A DNA stretch of 64,000 nucleotides from Myxococcales bacterium. GTDB lineage: Bacteria > Myxococcota_C > UBA6777. The position numbers and the translations under genes are program-made. Under the pieces are notes generated by a model that did no database searches, was not told the DNA's origin, and saw nothing but the letters and a program-made list of their open reading frames with translations. Where the stretch lies: the NCBI GenBank assembly GCA_020632975.1, contig JACKEL010000008.1:62001-126000 (forward strand), given 5' to 3'. This document shows, one piece after another, positions 18,030 through 26,310 of this stretch (positions are counted from its first letter, which is position 1; every line of letters begins with the position of its first letter).

Positions 18030-18582
18030 GAGATAGGTAGCGTTAACTAGGGGAAGAAGGGGGTGATGGGGAACGAAAAACAGTACGCCCAGCAGATCGT
18101 CGACGATAAGATGCAGCTGGTTGTTGTTCGCCCTTTCAGCTAACACCTTATTTTCCTAGGACTTTCCATCTCACCGCGCGGTACAACACCTGCAAGTTCA
18201 TGTCACCGAACTCGCCACCCGTGAATGTGGGTGGGCTTGGCGATCGGCCCGAACTTGTTCCCACTGGCTTTCCATGTCGGTGGGGGTGAGGCTGTCGCCT
18301 TTGTCGGGCCAGCAATGGAATCTCTCACCATATATTACAAGGACTTAGAGACCCGCTGGGACGCGCCGAGCACCCTCTGTCTTGCAGAGTGACCGAGCTG
18401 CTAGTCAATCTTCCTCTACTGCGTCTCCTGCTGCGTTCGTCACGCAACCCAAACACTCTTCCTAAACCTTTCTCCTACGTACCCGTATCGCGGATACATC
18501 AACGGAGAAACCCTTTCGGGGACAACCAACCACCGAAGTGATCACACGTTGTCAGGTAGCCTACCTTTTCTTTTCAAAGAAC
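17993..18582 (-). ncRNA. element A: candidate large structured RNA
   Basis: A ~590-base minus-strand transcript is inferred from a promoter at 18589-18617, a 5' end at about 18582 (GTTCTTTGAAAA) and the terminator at 17993-18029. No supported CDS lies in it. It shares with element B the block AAGGTAGGCTACCTGACAAC after the start, a UUCG-capped hairpin, a CCC-GNAA-GGG hairpin followed by TTTCTCCGTTGA, a 7-bp hairpin, TAGGAG, and a distal GTAC..GCGGTGAG motif. They also share the 3' block GTTAACGCTACCT. Stem sequences differ from B but still pair. AGGTAG near the 5' end can pair with CTACCT near the 3' end. An internal GGCCCGA/TCGGGCC pair is specific to A. Function unknown. Confidence 0.75.
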
Positions 18583-18588
18583 CCCTTC

Positions 18589-18617
18589 GTTATAGAGCAC
18601 CAAAGAAACCTTGTCTA
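18589..18617 (-). promoter_or_regulatory. sigma70-like promoter of element A
   Basis: On the minus strand TAGACA (18612-18617), 17 bases, TATAAC (18589-18594), then 6 bases to the conserved G of GTTCTTTG. The spacing matches that at element B. Confidence 0.65.
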
Positions 18618-19126
18618 GCTTTGCACAGCGAATCCAACTATCGCACAAAGCATAAGAATTTTTCTTATTGTTATCGCGTATCGTTCAAACTATCTTCAAG
18701 ACTTTCGATCACGAGTCCAACCGACAGAGATCCACGTCGCGAGATCTTTGGATCGAGAAAAAGCGAAGGATTGGGAAGCTCATCTTTCTCTAAAGAAGCA
18801 CACGAAAACCTCCCTCCCAAAACCTAATCTTCTTCGCAAGGATTCCATATCTTTTTGTGGGACAAGACGCACACACTATCCCGCCCAACACCACAAAAAC
18901 CATATCTCAACTTTGAGACTTTTTATCTCAAATATGATTTTTTCTCATATTTGCAATTCTTTATTTCCTTTTGGGAAAAAGGAGTTGCAAATTGCAAGGA
19001 AAAGCGAAACATTTAAATAATGTCTCTGTGCTTTGAGACAAAAGATAGTAAAATAAAGTAAGAAAAAAGAACACGACGAACAAAAACAAGAGATAAGCAT
19101 GTCGCCTCCAGCACAAGACCAGCACA
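18618..19126. other. A/T-rich region upstream of the hybrid kinase with two strong inverted repeats
   Basis: No gene seen. A perfect 9-bp inverted repeat (CAAATATGA, 18929-18937, with TCATATTTG, 18945-18953, 7-base loop) is followed at once by a second palindrome: TTGCAA at 18951-18956 and 18985-18990, enclosing TCCTTTT/AAAAAGGA. A possible promoter TTGCAA (18992-18997), 16 bases, TAAATA (19014-19019) lies just downstream, so the repeats sit where an operator or upstream activator site would be. The base composition is more A/T-rich than the flanks. Confidence 0.45.
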
Positions 19127-22100
19127 TTGATTCCCAACTTACGCCAAACGACGAACCAGTTGCGTCCTCTTTTAGAAGGCCTTCCCAACGGCATCATCGT
19201 GTACGACTTGGAGGCGCATAACATCGCCTTTGCGAATCGCAAGATGGAGCAGTGGGTGGGGGCATCTCGGTTAGAGTCGAGGGCCTTGGCCTCTCTCTAT
19301 CCTCCCGAAGAGTTCCATCTCCACAAAGAAGCCATCAAGAAGTGCAAAGGCGACGAATCCATCCAACTCCACAACATGAAGCTGTTGTGTGCGGATGGAG
19401 GGCTCTTGATCGTCGATATCGCCCTGATCAAGATGAGTTTGGGGGCACAAGAGTATCTATGCAAAGTCTTTTCGGATGCCACGCATCACGAAAAGAAAGA
19501 AAAGCAACTCTTTGAGGAAAAGGAACAAGCAGAAGCCCAAGAGCTAGCTTTGCTTGAGGCCCAAGCCATCGCTCGGACGGGCTACTGGCAATACGATGTG
19601 TCAGCGGACAAACTCTTTTGGTCGCCTGTGATGTACGACATCTTTGGTGTTCCTCCAGAACAAAGCGAGTTGGATTACGCGTCTTTCTTGTCGATGGTAC
19701 ACCCCGAAGATCGAGACTTTGTGCACCAAAGCTATCAATCCCATCTCTACCACAGCGTAGAATACAACATCCCCTTTCGCCTTCTGACCCCTGACGGCGA
19801 GACCCGCTTTGTCAAAAGTCGCAGTAAAACAAAGCGCACCTTACAAGGCCGTCCTATCGAGTCTTTGGGGATCATCATCGATCTCACGCAAGAACACCTC
19901 GCAGAACAAGCCAACCTCGAAAAGGATCGGCTCTTTCGTCGGTTGTTTGAGAACATGGCGCAAGGCGTGATCTTCCAAGACACCCAAGGCAAGATCATCC
20001 AAGCCAACCCCGCCGCGGAGCGCCTGTTGGGGCTGACCTTCGAGCAGATGCAAGATCCCTCGTTGCTTCCTGAGGGTTGGCACATGCTGCAAGAAGACGG
20101 GTCCGTGGTCCAGCCAGGGCAACACCCCGCAGGCAAGGCTCTTTTGGAAGGAAAGTCCGTTCACAATATCGTGGTGGGCATCTATCACCCAGACAAACAA
20201 AGATACATTTGGGTGCTCGCGAGTGCAGAGCCTGAGTTTCGCGATGGGGAAACCAAAGCCTACCAAGTCTTTATGACCTTTTCGGACATCACGGAACAAA
20301 AAGAGACCCAAAAAGCCCTTTATACGAGCGAAGAGAGATACCGCAGCCTGATCGAAAGCTCTGATACGATGATCTCCATGATCGATGCATCGGGTTGCTA
20401 CATGTTTGTGAACAAAAAGACGGCCCAGTTTTGGAGAAAGCCTCAAGAACAACTCTTTCGGATGCATCTCTCAGAGATCTTCCCTCCCCAAGACGCTGAG
20501 AGGATGCTTGCGGCCATTCAAAAGGCGATCTCCACGGGCAAAGGTTCCGTTCAGGAATATGACCTCACGACCTCCCAGAGCGTTCGTTGGCTGCGAACCA
20601 GCATCCAACCTGTTCGAAACGCACAAGGCAAACCCTACGCAGCCTTGCTCAACACCGTCGATCTCACGACCCTCAAACAGATGCAACAAGTCCTCGCTGA
20701 AAACGAGCAAAGGTACCGAAGCATCGTCGAGACTTCCCAAGAAGGTATCTGGCTGCTTGACCTTCAAGGAAACACCCAATACGCCAACCAACGCCTTGCT
20801 GAGATGTTTGGTTGCAGCCTCGACGAACTCCTAGACAAACACGTCTTCGAGTTTATCGCCCCAGAAGAAAAAGAGAACGTCCTTCGAAAGCTGAAAGAGC
20901 GGGCGCAAGGGCTCCCCGAAACCCACGACTTTTGCTTCATGCGAAAAGATGGAAGTCGGCTGTGGGCTTCTGTTAGCGCAACGCCACAACTCGACCAATA
21001 CGGCCAAATCGTCGGATTTCTCGACATGATCACTGACATCACAGAGAGAAAACATGCTGAAGAAGCCTTGCGTGCGAGCGAACAACGCTACCGCAAGATC
21101 CTCGATGTCTCTCCCATTGGTGTGTTGATCTACCAAAATGAGAAAGTACTCTTCGCCAACCCTGCGGTCTCACGGCTCCTTTTGGCAGAAGAAGGCGAAC
21201 AAATCATCAACCAAGACATCATCTCTTTCTTACCCCCCCAAGACCTAGAGATCTTCCAAGAATGGTTATCCGAAGCAAAAACAGCCCAAGACAACGAGAC
21301 AGCAGAAACGGACCCTGCCGAGGAGCGTTTTCTCCGCCATGAGACATCGTTTACCACCTTGGAAGGCACGAAAAGAGAAGTCGAGCTGATCGCCTCCCCA
21401 CTGACTTACAACAATGGGCCAGCGATCCAGATCCTGATCAGCGATATCACAGAACGCAAACAGGCCGAACGCGAGCGGATCAGTCGCCAAGAAGCCGAAG
21501 CAGCCAACCACGCCAAAAGTGCGTTCCTTGCGAACATGAGCCACGAGATCCGCACGCCACTCAACGCCATCATCGGCTTTTCCCAGATCCTATTCAAAGA
21601 TGTGACCCTCACGAAAAAACAAAAAGAACACCTCCATATCATCGTGCAAAGCAGCGAACATCTATTGAACTTGATCAACGATATCTTGGACCTTTCCAAG
21701 ATTGAGGCGGGACATATCAGCCTACAACCGCAAAGTCTCTCCTTGGCTGATTTGTTAGAGGAACTGGAATCGCTCTTTGTGTTTCGCTCCAACTTCAAAG
21801 GCGTGAGCTTTCGGATACATCGGGGAGAGCATCTTCCTGATCAGATCCATGCGGACGAAACCAAGCTACGCCAAGTGTTGATCAACCTCTTGGGCAACGC
21901 ACTCAAGTTCACAAGCCAAGGTGCGATTACACTCAAAGTTCACAAAGCCCCCACTCCTTCTCAAGTCGCCGAAGATCCGTCGGTTTGTTATCTGCACTTT
22001 GAAGTGCAAGATACAGGAAAAGGTATCCCGCCAGAAGATCAGAGCCGAATCTTTGGGGCTTTCCAACAAGTAAACAATGATCGCGCAACCCAAGGGACAG

Positions 22101-22924
22101 GGCTTGGACTGACGATCAGCCGCCATATCATCGAGATGATGGGCGGAAAGTTGGAGTTGCAAAGCGAAGCAGGCAAAGGCAGCCGTTTCTTTTTTACTAT
22201 CCCTGTAAAATTATCCGAAAAAACCGAACGCAAGCCATCTCTTTCCTTTGAGAACATCGCCGGATTTCACGGTATCAGCAAACCTATCCGCATCCTGATC
22301 GTCGATGACAACGAGGAAAACCGTATCCTATTGAAAACTTTGCTTGAGCCCGTCGGGTTTGAACTACAAGAGGCCACCAACGGGAAAGAAGCCATCGAGC
22401 TTTTCGAGGAATGGTTACCTCATGCGATCTTGATGGACATGAGTATGCCTGTCATGAATGGTTATGAGGCCACAAAGAGGATCTTGGCCACCCCGAAAGG
22501 CCAAAAAACGCCGATTATCGGGGTCACAGCGAGCGCTTTTGGCAAAGACGAGAAAAAGGTCTTCGAAGCCGGCGTCCAAGACTACATCCGCAAACCTTTT
22601 CGTCCTGAAGAAGTCTTCCGTTCTCTCCAAGAGGCCCTTGGTTTGGACTATCTCTACGCTTCAGAGACGGCCTTCTCTCAAAAGGCCGATGAACCCTCCA
22701 AAACACCGACACCATCAAAGCTTCCCGACTTGGAATCTTTGCCGCCTGACTTGCTGCGAGAGATGAGATGGGCTGTCGAAGAGGGAGAGATGACTTCTTT
22801 CAAGACACTGCTTCAAAGAATTCCAGAACATCATCAACAACTTGCTTCCATGCTTCAACAACTTGCAGAGCAATACAACTATGAGAAGTTGGAACAATTG
22901 CTAGGCTTAGGAGAATTGCCATGA
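19127..22924 (+). CDS. multi-PAS hybrid sensor histidine kinase with receiver domain
   Basis: 1265 residues. Six tandem PAS-type domains occupy ~10-770 (for example LPNGIIVYDLEAHNIAFANR, GYWQYDVSADKLFWSP, NMAQGVIFQDTQGKIIQANP, ETSQEGIWLLDLQGNTQYAN). HisKA has the phosphoacceptor His806 in NMSHEIRTPLNAIIGFSQIL. HATPase follows with N-box NLLGNALKFT, G1 DTGKGIPPE and G2 GTGLGLTIS. A receiver lies at ~1050-1170 (IVDDNEENR, Asp1104 in LMDMSMPVMNG, Lys in RKPFRPEE). A ~90-residue helical tail follows. There are no transmembrane helices, so it is a cytoplasmic sensor. The only usable start in frame is TTG at 19127 with a poor ribosome site; an ATG at 19099 is in another frame. The stop overlaps the HD-GYP start (ATGA). 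Confidence 0.93.
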   Translation: MIPNLRQTTNQLRPLLEGLPNGIIVYDLEAHNIAFANRKMEQWVGASRLESRALASLYPPEEFHLHKEAIKKCKGDESIQLHNMKLLCADGGLLIVDIALIKMSLGAQEYLCKVFSDATHHEKKEKQLFEEKEQAEAQELALLEAQAIARTGYWQYDVSADKLFWSPVMYDIFGVPPEQSELDYASFLSMVHPEDRDFVHQSYQSHLYHSVEYNIPFRLLTPDGETRFVKSRSKTKRTLQGRPIESLGIIIDLTQEHLAEQANLEKDRLFRRLFENMAQGVIFQDTQGKIIQANPAAERLLGLTFEQMQDPSLLPEGWHMLQEDGSVVQPGQHPAGKALLEGKSVHNIVVGIYHPDKQRYIWVLASAEPEFRDGETKAYQVFMTFSDITEQKETQKALYTSEERYRSLIESSDTMISMIDASGCYMFVNKKTAQFWRKPQEQLFRMHLSEIFPPQDAERMLAAIQKAISTGKGSVQEYDLTTSQSVRWLRTSIQPVRNAQGKPYAALLNTVDLTTLKQMQQVLAENEQRYRSIVETSQEGIWLLDLQGNTQYANQRLAEMFGCSLDELLDKHVFEFIAPEEKENVLRKLKERAQGLPETHDFCFMRKDGSRLWASVSATPQLDQYGQIVGFLDMITDITERKHAEEALRASEQRYRKILDVSPIGVLIYQNEKVLFANPAVSRLLLAEEGEQIINQDIISFLPPQDLEIFQEWLSEAKTAQDNETAETDPAEERFLRHETSFTTLEGTKREVELIASPLTYNNGPAIQILISDITERKQAERERISRQEAEAANHAKSAFLANMSHEIRTPLNAIIGFSQILFKDVTLTKKQKEHLHIIVQSSEHLLNLINDILDLSKIEAGHISLQPQSLSLADLLEELESLFVFRSNFKGVSFRIHRGEHLPDQIHADETKLRQVLINLLGNALKFTSQGAITLKVHKAPTPSQVAEDPSVCYLHFEVQDTGKGIPPEDQSRIFGAFQQVNNDRATQGTGLGLTISRHIIEMMGGKLELQSEAGKGSRFFFTIPVKLSEKTERKPSLSFENIAGFHGISKPIRILIVDDNEENRILLKTLLEPVGFELQEATNGKEAIELFEEWLPHAILMDMSMPVMNGYEATKRILATPKGQKTPIIGVTASAFGKDEKKVFEAGVQDYIRKPFRPEEVFRSLQEALGLDYLYASETAFSQKADEPSKTPTPSKLPDLESLPPDLLREMRWAVEEGEMTSFKTLLQRIPEHHQQLASMLQQLAEQYNYEKLEQLLGLGELP

Positions 22925-24081
22925 ACCAATTTTTCTCCGAATCTACCGTCATGATCATCGATGACACACCAGCAAACCTCGGACTTTTGGAAGAGGTGCT
23001 TTCCAAACAAGGTTATCGTGTCGTGGCTTTTCCAACAGGCAAGCACGCCCTCAAGGCCGCCCAAAAACGCATCCCCGATCTGATCTTGCTGGATATCATG
23101 ATGCCCGAAGAAAGCGGCTTTGAGGTCTGCCAGAAGCTCAAAGCAGACAGCAAACTATGCGAGATCCCTGTGATCTTTATTAGCGCGCTAGATGACACCA
23201 ACAACAAAGTCAAGGCGCTTTCGCGCGGTGGCGTCGATTACATTACAAAGCCTTTCCAAGAAGATGAGGTCTTAGCGCGCGTCAAAACGCACCTTAGTCT
23301 GCGGCGTATGCAACAAGAACTCGAACGCCACAACAACTATCTCGAAGAACTCGTCCAAGAAAAAGTAAAAGAGATCTCCGACTCGCAACTCGCGACGATA
23401 CTTGCAGTATCGAAACTCGCCGAGTATCGGGATGAAGAGACAGGTCTCCATATCGAGAGAACGCGCATCTTTTGTAAGTTACTGGCCCAAGAACTACAAA
23501 AAAATGAGGATTTTTCTCAGATTATTACGCACCAGTACATCGAAAATATTTATCAAGCTGCTCCGCTTCATGACATCGGGAAAGTCGGTGTACCCGACCA
23601 TATTCTGCTCAAACCCGGTAAACTCACCTCAGATGAGTTCACGGTGATGAAGTCACACGTGACGATCGGCGCTTCGACACTTCAAAAGATATTCCTCCAG
23701 TATCCGCATAATAATTTTATTAAGATGGGGATCGAGCTCACGCGCTCCCACCATGAAAAATGGGATGGTTCGGGCTATCCTGATGGAATCAAGGGCGAAG
23801 ATATCCCCCTGAGTGCTCGTATCATGGCGCTCGCAGATGTCTATGACGCCCTGCGCTCAAAGCGCATCTACAAAGATGCGTTCTCTCACCAAAAAAGCAT
23901 GGATATCATTACAGAAGGCCGAGGAAAACACTTCGATCCTGCCATCGTCGATGCTTTTCTTGCACTCGAAGAGCAATTCGACCAGATCCGCAACCAGATG
24001 GAAGACAATTTCATGATCCCCGACCTCAAAAACACAGACACCCAGATCCCTGCCCTTTCCCCCAAAGAAAAAACCCCGTGA
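22921..24081 (+). CDS. response regulator with HD-GYP cyclic-di-GMP phosphodiesterase output
   Basis: 386 residues. The receiver is at ~8-125 (IIDDTPANLGLLEE, phosphoacceptor Asp58 in LLDIMMP, Lys in TKPFQED), then a short coiled coil (~130-165). An HD-GYP domain follows at ~165-365 with intact LHDIGKVGVPDHILLKPGKL (His217/Asp218), HHEKWDGSGYPDGI (~277-290) and LADVYDALRS. All metal ligands and the GYP signature are present, so hydrolysis of cyclic-di-GMP is likely. It is translationally coupled to the hybrid kinase, its probable phosphodonor. The TGA stop lies inside the stem of the terminator of the opposing element B, so its 3' end and that RNA's terminator are the same DNA. Confidence 0.93.
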   Translation: MNQFFSESTVMIIDDTPANLGLLEEVLSKQGYRVVAFPTGKHALKAAQKRIPDLILLDIMMPEESGFEVCQKLKADSKLCEIPVIFISALDDTNNKVKALSRGGVDYITKPFQEDEVLARVKTHLSLRRMQQELERHNNYLEELVQEKVKEISDSQLATILAVSKLAEYRDEETGLHIERTRIFCKLLAQELQKNEDFSQIITHQYIENIYQAAPLHDIGKVGVPDHILLKPGKLTSDEFTVMKSHVTIGASTLQKIFLQYPHNNFIKMGIELTRSHHEKWDGSGYPDGIKGEDIPLSARIMALADVYDALRSKRIYKDAFSHQKSMDIITEGRGKHFDPAIVDAFLALEEQFDQIRNQMEDNFMIPDLKNTDTQIPALSPKEKTP

Positions 24082-24099
24082 CATCGAGACATCACGGGG
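24068..24099 (-). terminator. Rho-independent terminator of element B, overlapping the HD-GYP stop codon
   Basis: Minus strand: CCCCGTGA (24092-24099), 10-base loop, TCACGGGG (24074-24081), then TTTTTT (24073-24068). The plus side has only TTT, so it mainly serves leftward transcription. The HD-GYP stop TGA occupies 24079-24081 in the stem. Confidence 0.85.
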
Positions 24100-24646
24100 T
24101 TTCAGAGAGGGAAAAGGTAGCGTTAACGATCCCAAAAAGATGGCACGAGGTGGCCCAGCGCTAGTTGCCCACGCTGACGACACCGTGGCGGGCGCGTTCT
24201 CCTGCGTGTGCACGACCTCTAGAATCCTTTTGTTTCGAGTACTTATCTTTTTCGCGAGCAGTCCATGAACGTGGTGCTGTCCATCTTGAACAGGACGACG
24301 GTGTTACCAGACTTCTTTTCTATGGCGGGGACTCTACCGACGCACGTGCGCTGAGATCTTCGGTAAAGATGACGCGGCCACAGGACCATTCAACCTTTGA
24401 TTTATAAAGGTTTTTGTCCTCACCGCGTACAGTCCAAGCTCATTGAAGATCACCACCACCTGCCTGCTCGCCAAACTCCTCGTCGGTCACCATGCTCTGC
24501 TTGCCCTAAGCACTCGTTGGAAACCTGCCTCCTAGGTATTCGTCTCACGAACACTTCAACGGAGAAACCCTTGCGGGAACAACCGCTTGCCGAAACAAGC
24601 ACACGTTGTCAGGTAGCCTACCTTGACTTTTCCTTTTTCAAAGAAC
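24068..24646 (-). ncRNA. element B: candidate large structured RNA, homologue of element A
   Basis: A ~579-base minus-strand element with a promoter at 24654-24681, a 5' end at about 24646 (GTTCTTTGAAAA) and a terminator at 24068-24099. It contains no supported CDS. The 5' ~130 bases align with A almost gap free: the AAGGTAGGCTACCTGACAAC block (24605-24624), a UUCG hairpin with different but pairing stem bases, CCC-GCAA-GGG, TTTCTCCGTTGA, a 7-bp hairpin (GTGTTCG/CGAATAC) and CTAGGAG. The 3' block GTTAACGCTACCT is at 24114-24126, and AAGGTAG/CTACCTT can close the molecule. The GCGGTGAG motif occurs ~225 bases from the start here versus ~400 in A, so the internal domains differ in size. Confidence 0.75.
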
Positions 24647-24653
24647 TGTTTTG

Positions 24654-24681
24654 GTTGTAACACACCCAAAAGGGAGATCAA
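24654..24681 (-). promoter_or_regulatory. sigma70-like promoter of element B
   Basis: On the minus strand TTGATC (24676-24681), 16 bases, TACAAC (24654-24659), then 7 bases to the conserved G of GTTCTTTG. The arrangement is the same as at element A. Confidence 0.55.
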
Positions 24682-24755
24682 TTTTTTCTCAAATGGGATA
24701 GGAGTTACGCAGTTGAAAAAGGAGGTATATGTCAGGTGGAGATGGAAGCCTAAGG

Positions 24756-24958
24756 TCCAAGACCTCACCCCCAGTCCCTTCGGGACTTTCCCCCTCTCCA
24801 CCGATACGCAATCCTTCAGATTACACGGTAGAGAGGGGGCTTTGACATTCCCAATACTTCATTTGGAAGTCATTTGTTTGGGTTAGGGTCTCCCCCTCTC
24901 CGTCGTGTTTGCACAGTAAACGTATGGACGGAGAGGGGGACGGGGGGTGAGGTCTCAC
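24756..24958. repeat. complex palindromic repeat (REP/MITE-like) downstream of preA
   Basis: Outer arms GACCTCACCCCC (near 24761) and its near complement GGGGGGTGAGGTC (near 24943) enclose two hairpins whose stems share CCCCCTCTCC/GGAGAGGGGG-type sequence (about 24790-24839 and 24892-24942; the second has a ~13-bp stem plus an inner CGTTT/AAACA pair). A small AGTCCC/GGGACT hairpin sits in the left arm. No coding potential. It looks like a dispersed palindromic unit. It may also stop the pyrimidine operon mRNA, although there is no T-run. Confidence 0.55.
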
Positions 24959-25023
24959 AACCAAACTCCCCAGCACGTCATGGAGCGGGCACATCGCAGC
25001 GTTCTAGAAGCAGCAAACGAGGA

Positions 25024-26310
25024 TCAATGGTTGTCTTGGGGTCGGGGTGCGAGTTTTCCTTTTCCGGAAGAGTACTGTTCCCAAGAGCAAGGCTCCGCAT
25101 CGACGGGGATTTGTTGCATCGAGATGCACTGCTCCACGGGACAGACCAAAGAGCACAAGTTACAGCCAACACAGGCTTCTTCGATGACCCAAACCTCGGT
25201 ACGTCCGTTGTCTGCGGGCTTTGCACCAATGGCTTGGTGCGCGCCATCGTTGCATGCGGTGTAACAAAGGCCACAACCGATGCATTTGTTTTGGTCGATG
25301 TTTGCGCGGACAACGTAGTTGAGGTCGAGATTTTTCCAGTCGCGGATGTGGCCTACGCTTTTTCCGCAGAGTTCGTGGACATTCGCAAGACCTTTTTCAT
25401 CGAGGTAGTTGTTGAGTCCGTCGATCATATCTTCGACGATGCGGAAGCCGTAGTGCATCACAGCGGTGCAGACCTGAACGGTGGTGGCGCCAAGCAAAAA
25501 GAACTCGACAGCATCGCGCCAATTGGAGATCCCACCGATACCACTGATGGGGATGCCCGCTGTTTCGGGATCGCGAGCGATCTCAGAGACCATGTTGAGC
25601 GCGATGGGCTTGACAGCAGGACCGCAGTATCCGCCGTGTGAGGAATAACCTGACACAGTGGGGCGCGGTGCAAAGGTATCCAGATCGACACTGGTGATGC
25701 TGTTGATGGTGTTGATCAGGCTCACACCATCGGCACCACCGCGTTTTGCTGCGCGTGCCGCAAAACGAACGTCTGTGATGTTGGGGGTGAGTTTGACCAG
25801 CACGGGGATGGTGGAGGCTTCTTTGGCCCACTCTGTGATCTGGCAGGTATAATCGGGGACTTGGCCCACAGCCGATCCCATCCCGCGCTCAGACATCCCG
25901 TGAGGACAACCAAAGTTGAGTTCGAGTCCATCGGCCCCTGCATCGATCGCGCGCTTGACGATCTCGTGCCATGCTTCGCGCTTGGCTTCGACCATCAAGC
26001 TTACAATCACCGCGTGTTTGGGATAGCGCTTTTTCACTTCCGCGATCTCGCGAAAGTTGACTTCCAACGGACGGTCCGTGATCAACTCGATGTTGTTGAG
26101 ACCCATCATCTTTTGGCCGTTGAGGTCGAGCGCCCCATAACGCGACCATGTGTTGACGATCGGCTCGCCAAGGGTCTTCCAAACAGCTCCGCCCCACCCT
26201 GCATCAAAGGCGCGCATCACCTGATCGCCCGTGTTGGCGGGAGGCGCAGACGCCAACCAAAAAGGATTGGGGGATTCGATTCCTGCGATATTGACTTTCA
26301 GATCAGCCAT
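25024..26310 (-). CDS. preA: NAD-dependent dihydropyrimidine dehydrogenase subunit PreA
   Basis: 428 residues. The N-terminal FMN-binding dihydroorotate-dehydrogenase-like barrel (~5-320) has GADGLELNFGCPHGMSERGM and GGADGVSLINTINSI. A C-terminal ferredoxin domain carries two [4Fe-4S] motifs, CIGCGLCYTAC and CVGCNLCSLVC. PreA with PreT reduces uracil and thymine to the 5,6-dihydro bases (or the reverse) using NADH, the first step of the reductive pathway. The start is ATG with GGAGGCG nine bases before, overlapping the preT stop by 8 bases, so production is coupled. It is the last gene of the leftward catabolic operon. Confidence 0.95.
   Translation of the reverse strand: MADLKVNIAGIESPNPFWLASAPPANTGDQVMRAFDAGWGGAVWKTLGEPIVNTWSRYGALDLNGQKMMGLNNIELITDRPLEVNFREIAEVKKRYPKHAVIVSLMVEAKREAWHEIVKRAIDAGADGLELNFGCPHGMSERGMGSAVGQVPDYTCQITEWAKEASTIPVLVKLTPNITDVRFAARAAKRGGADGVSLINTINSITSVDLDTFAPRPTVSGYSSHGGYCGPAVKPIALNMVSEIARDPETAGIPISGIGGISNWRDAVEFFLLGATTVQVCTAVMHYGFRIVEDMIDGLNNYLDEKGLANVHELCGKSVGHIRDWKNLDLNYVVRANIDQNKCIGCGLCYTACNDGAHQAIGAKPADNGRTEVWVIEEACVGCNLCSLVCPVEQCISMQQIPVDAEPCSWEQYSSGKGKLAPRPQDNH

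Noticed and set aside
18549..18827. Small plus-strand open frames inside and near element A
   Set aside because: No ribosome site, no similarity with anything in element B, and they overlap conserved RNA structure.
17993..24646. The two repeated elements as tmRNA, RNase P RNA, 6S RNA or a group II intron
   Set aside because: No CCA-type acceptor end or tag reading frame, no RNase P core such as GAGGAAAGUCC, no 6S-type overall hairpin, and no domain V or reverse transcriptase. Related to each other but not to those classes by inspection.
24874..25641. Plus-strand frame of ~255 codons across the preA 3' end
   Set aside because: Begins inside the palindromic repeat and runs antisense to preA; no family and no ribosome site.
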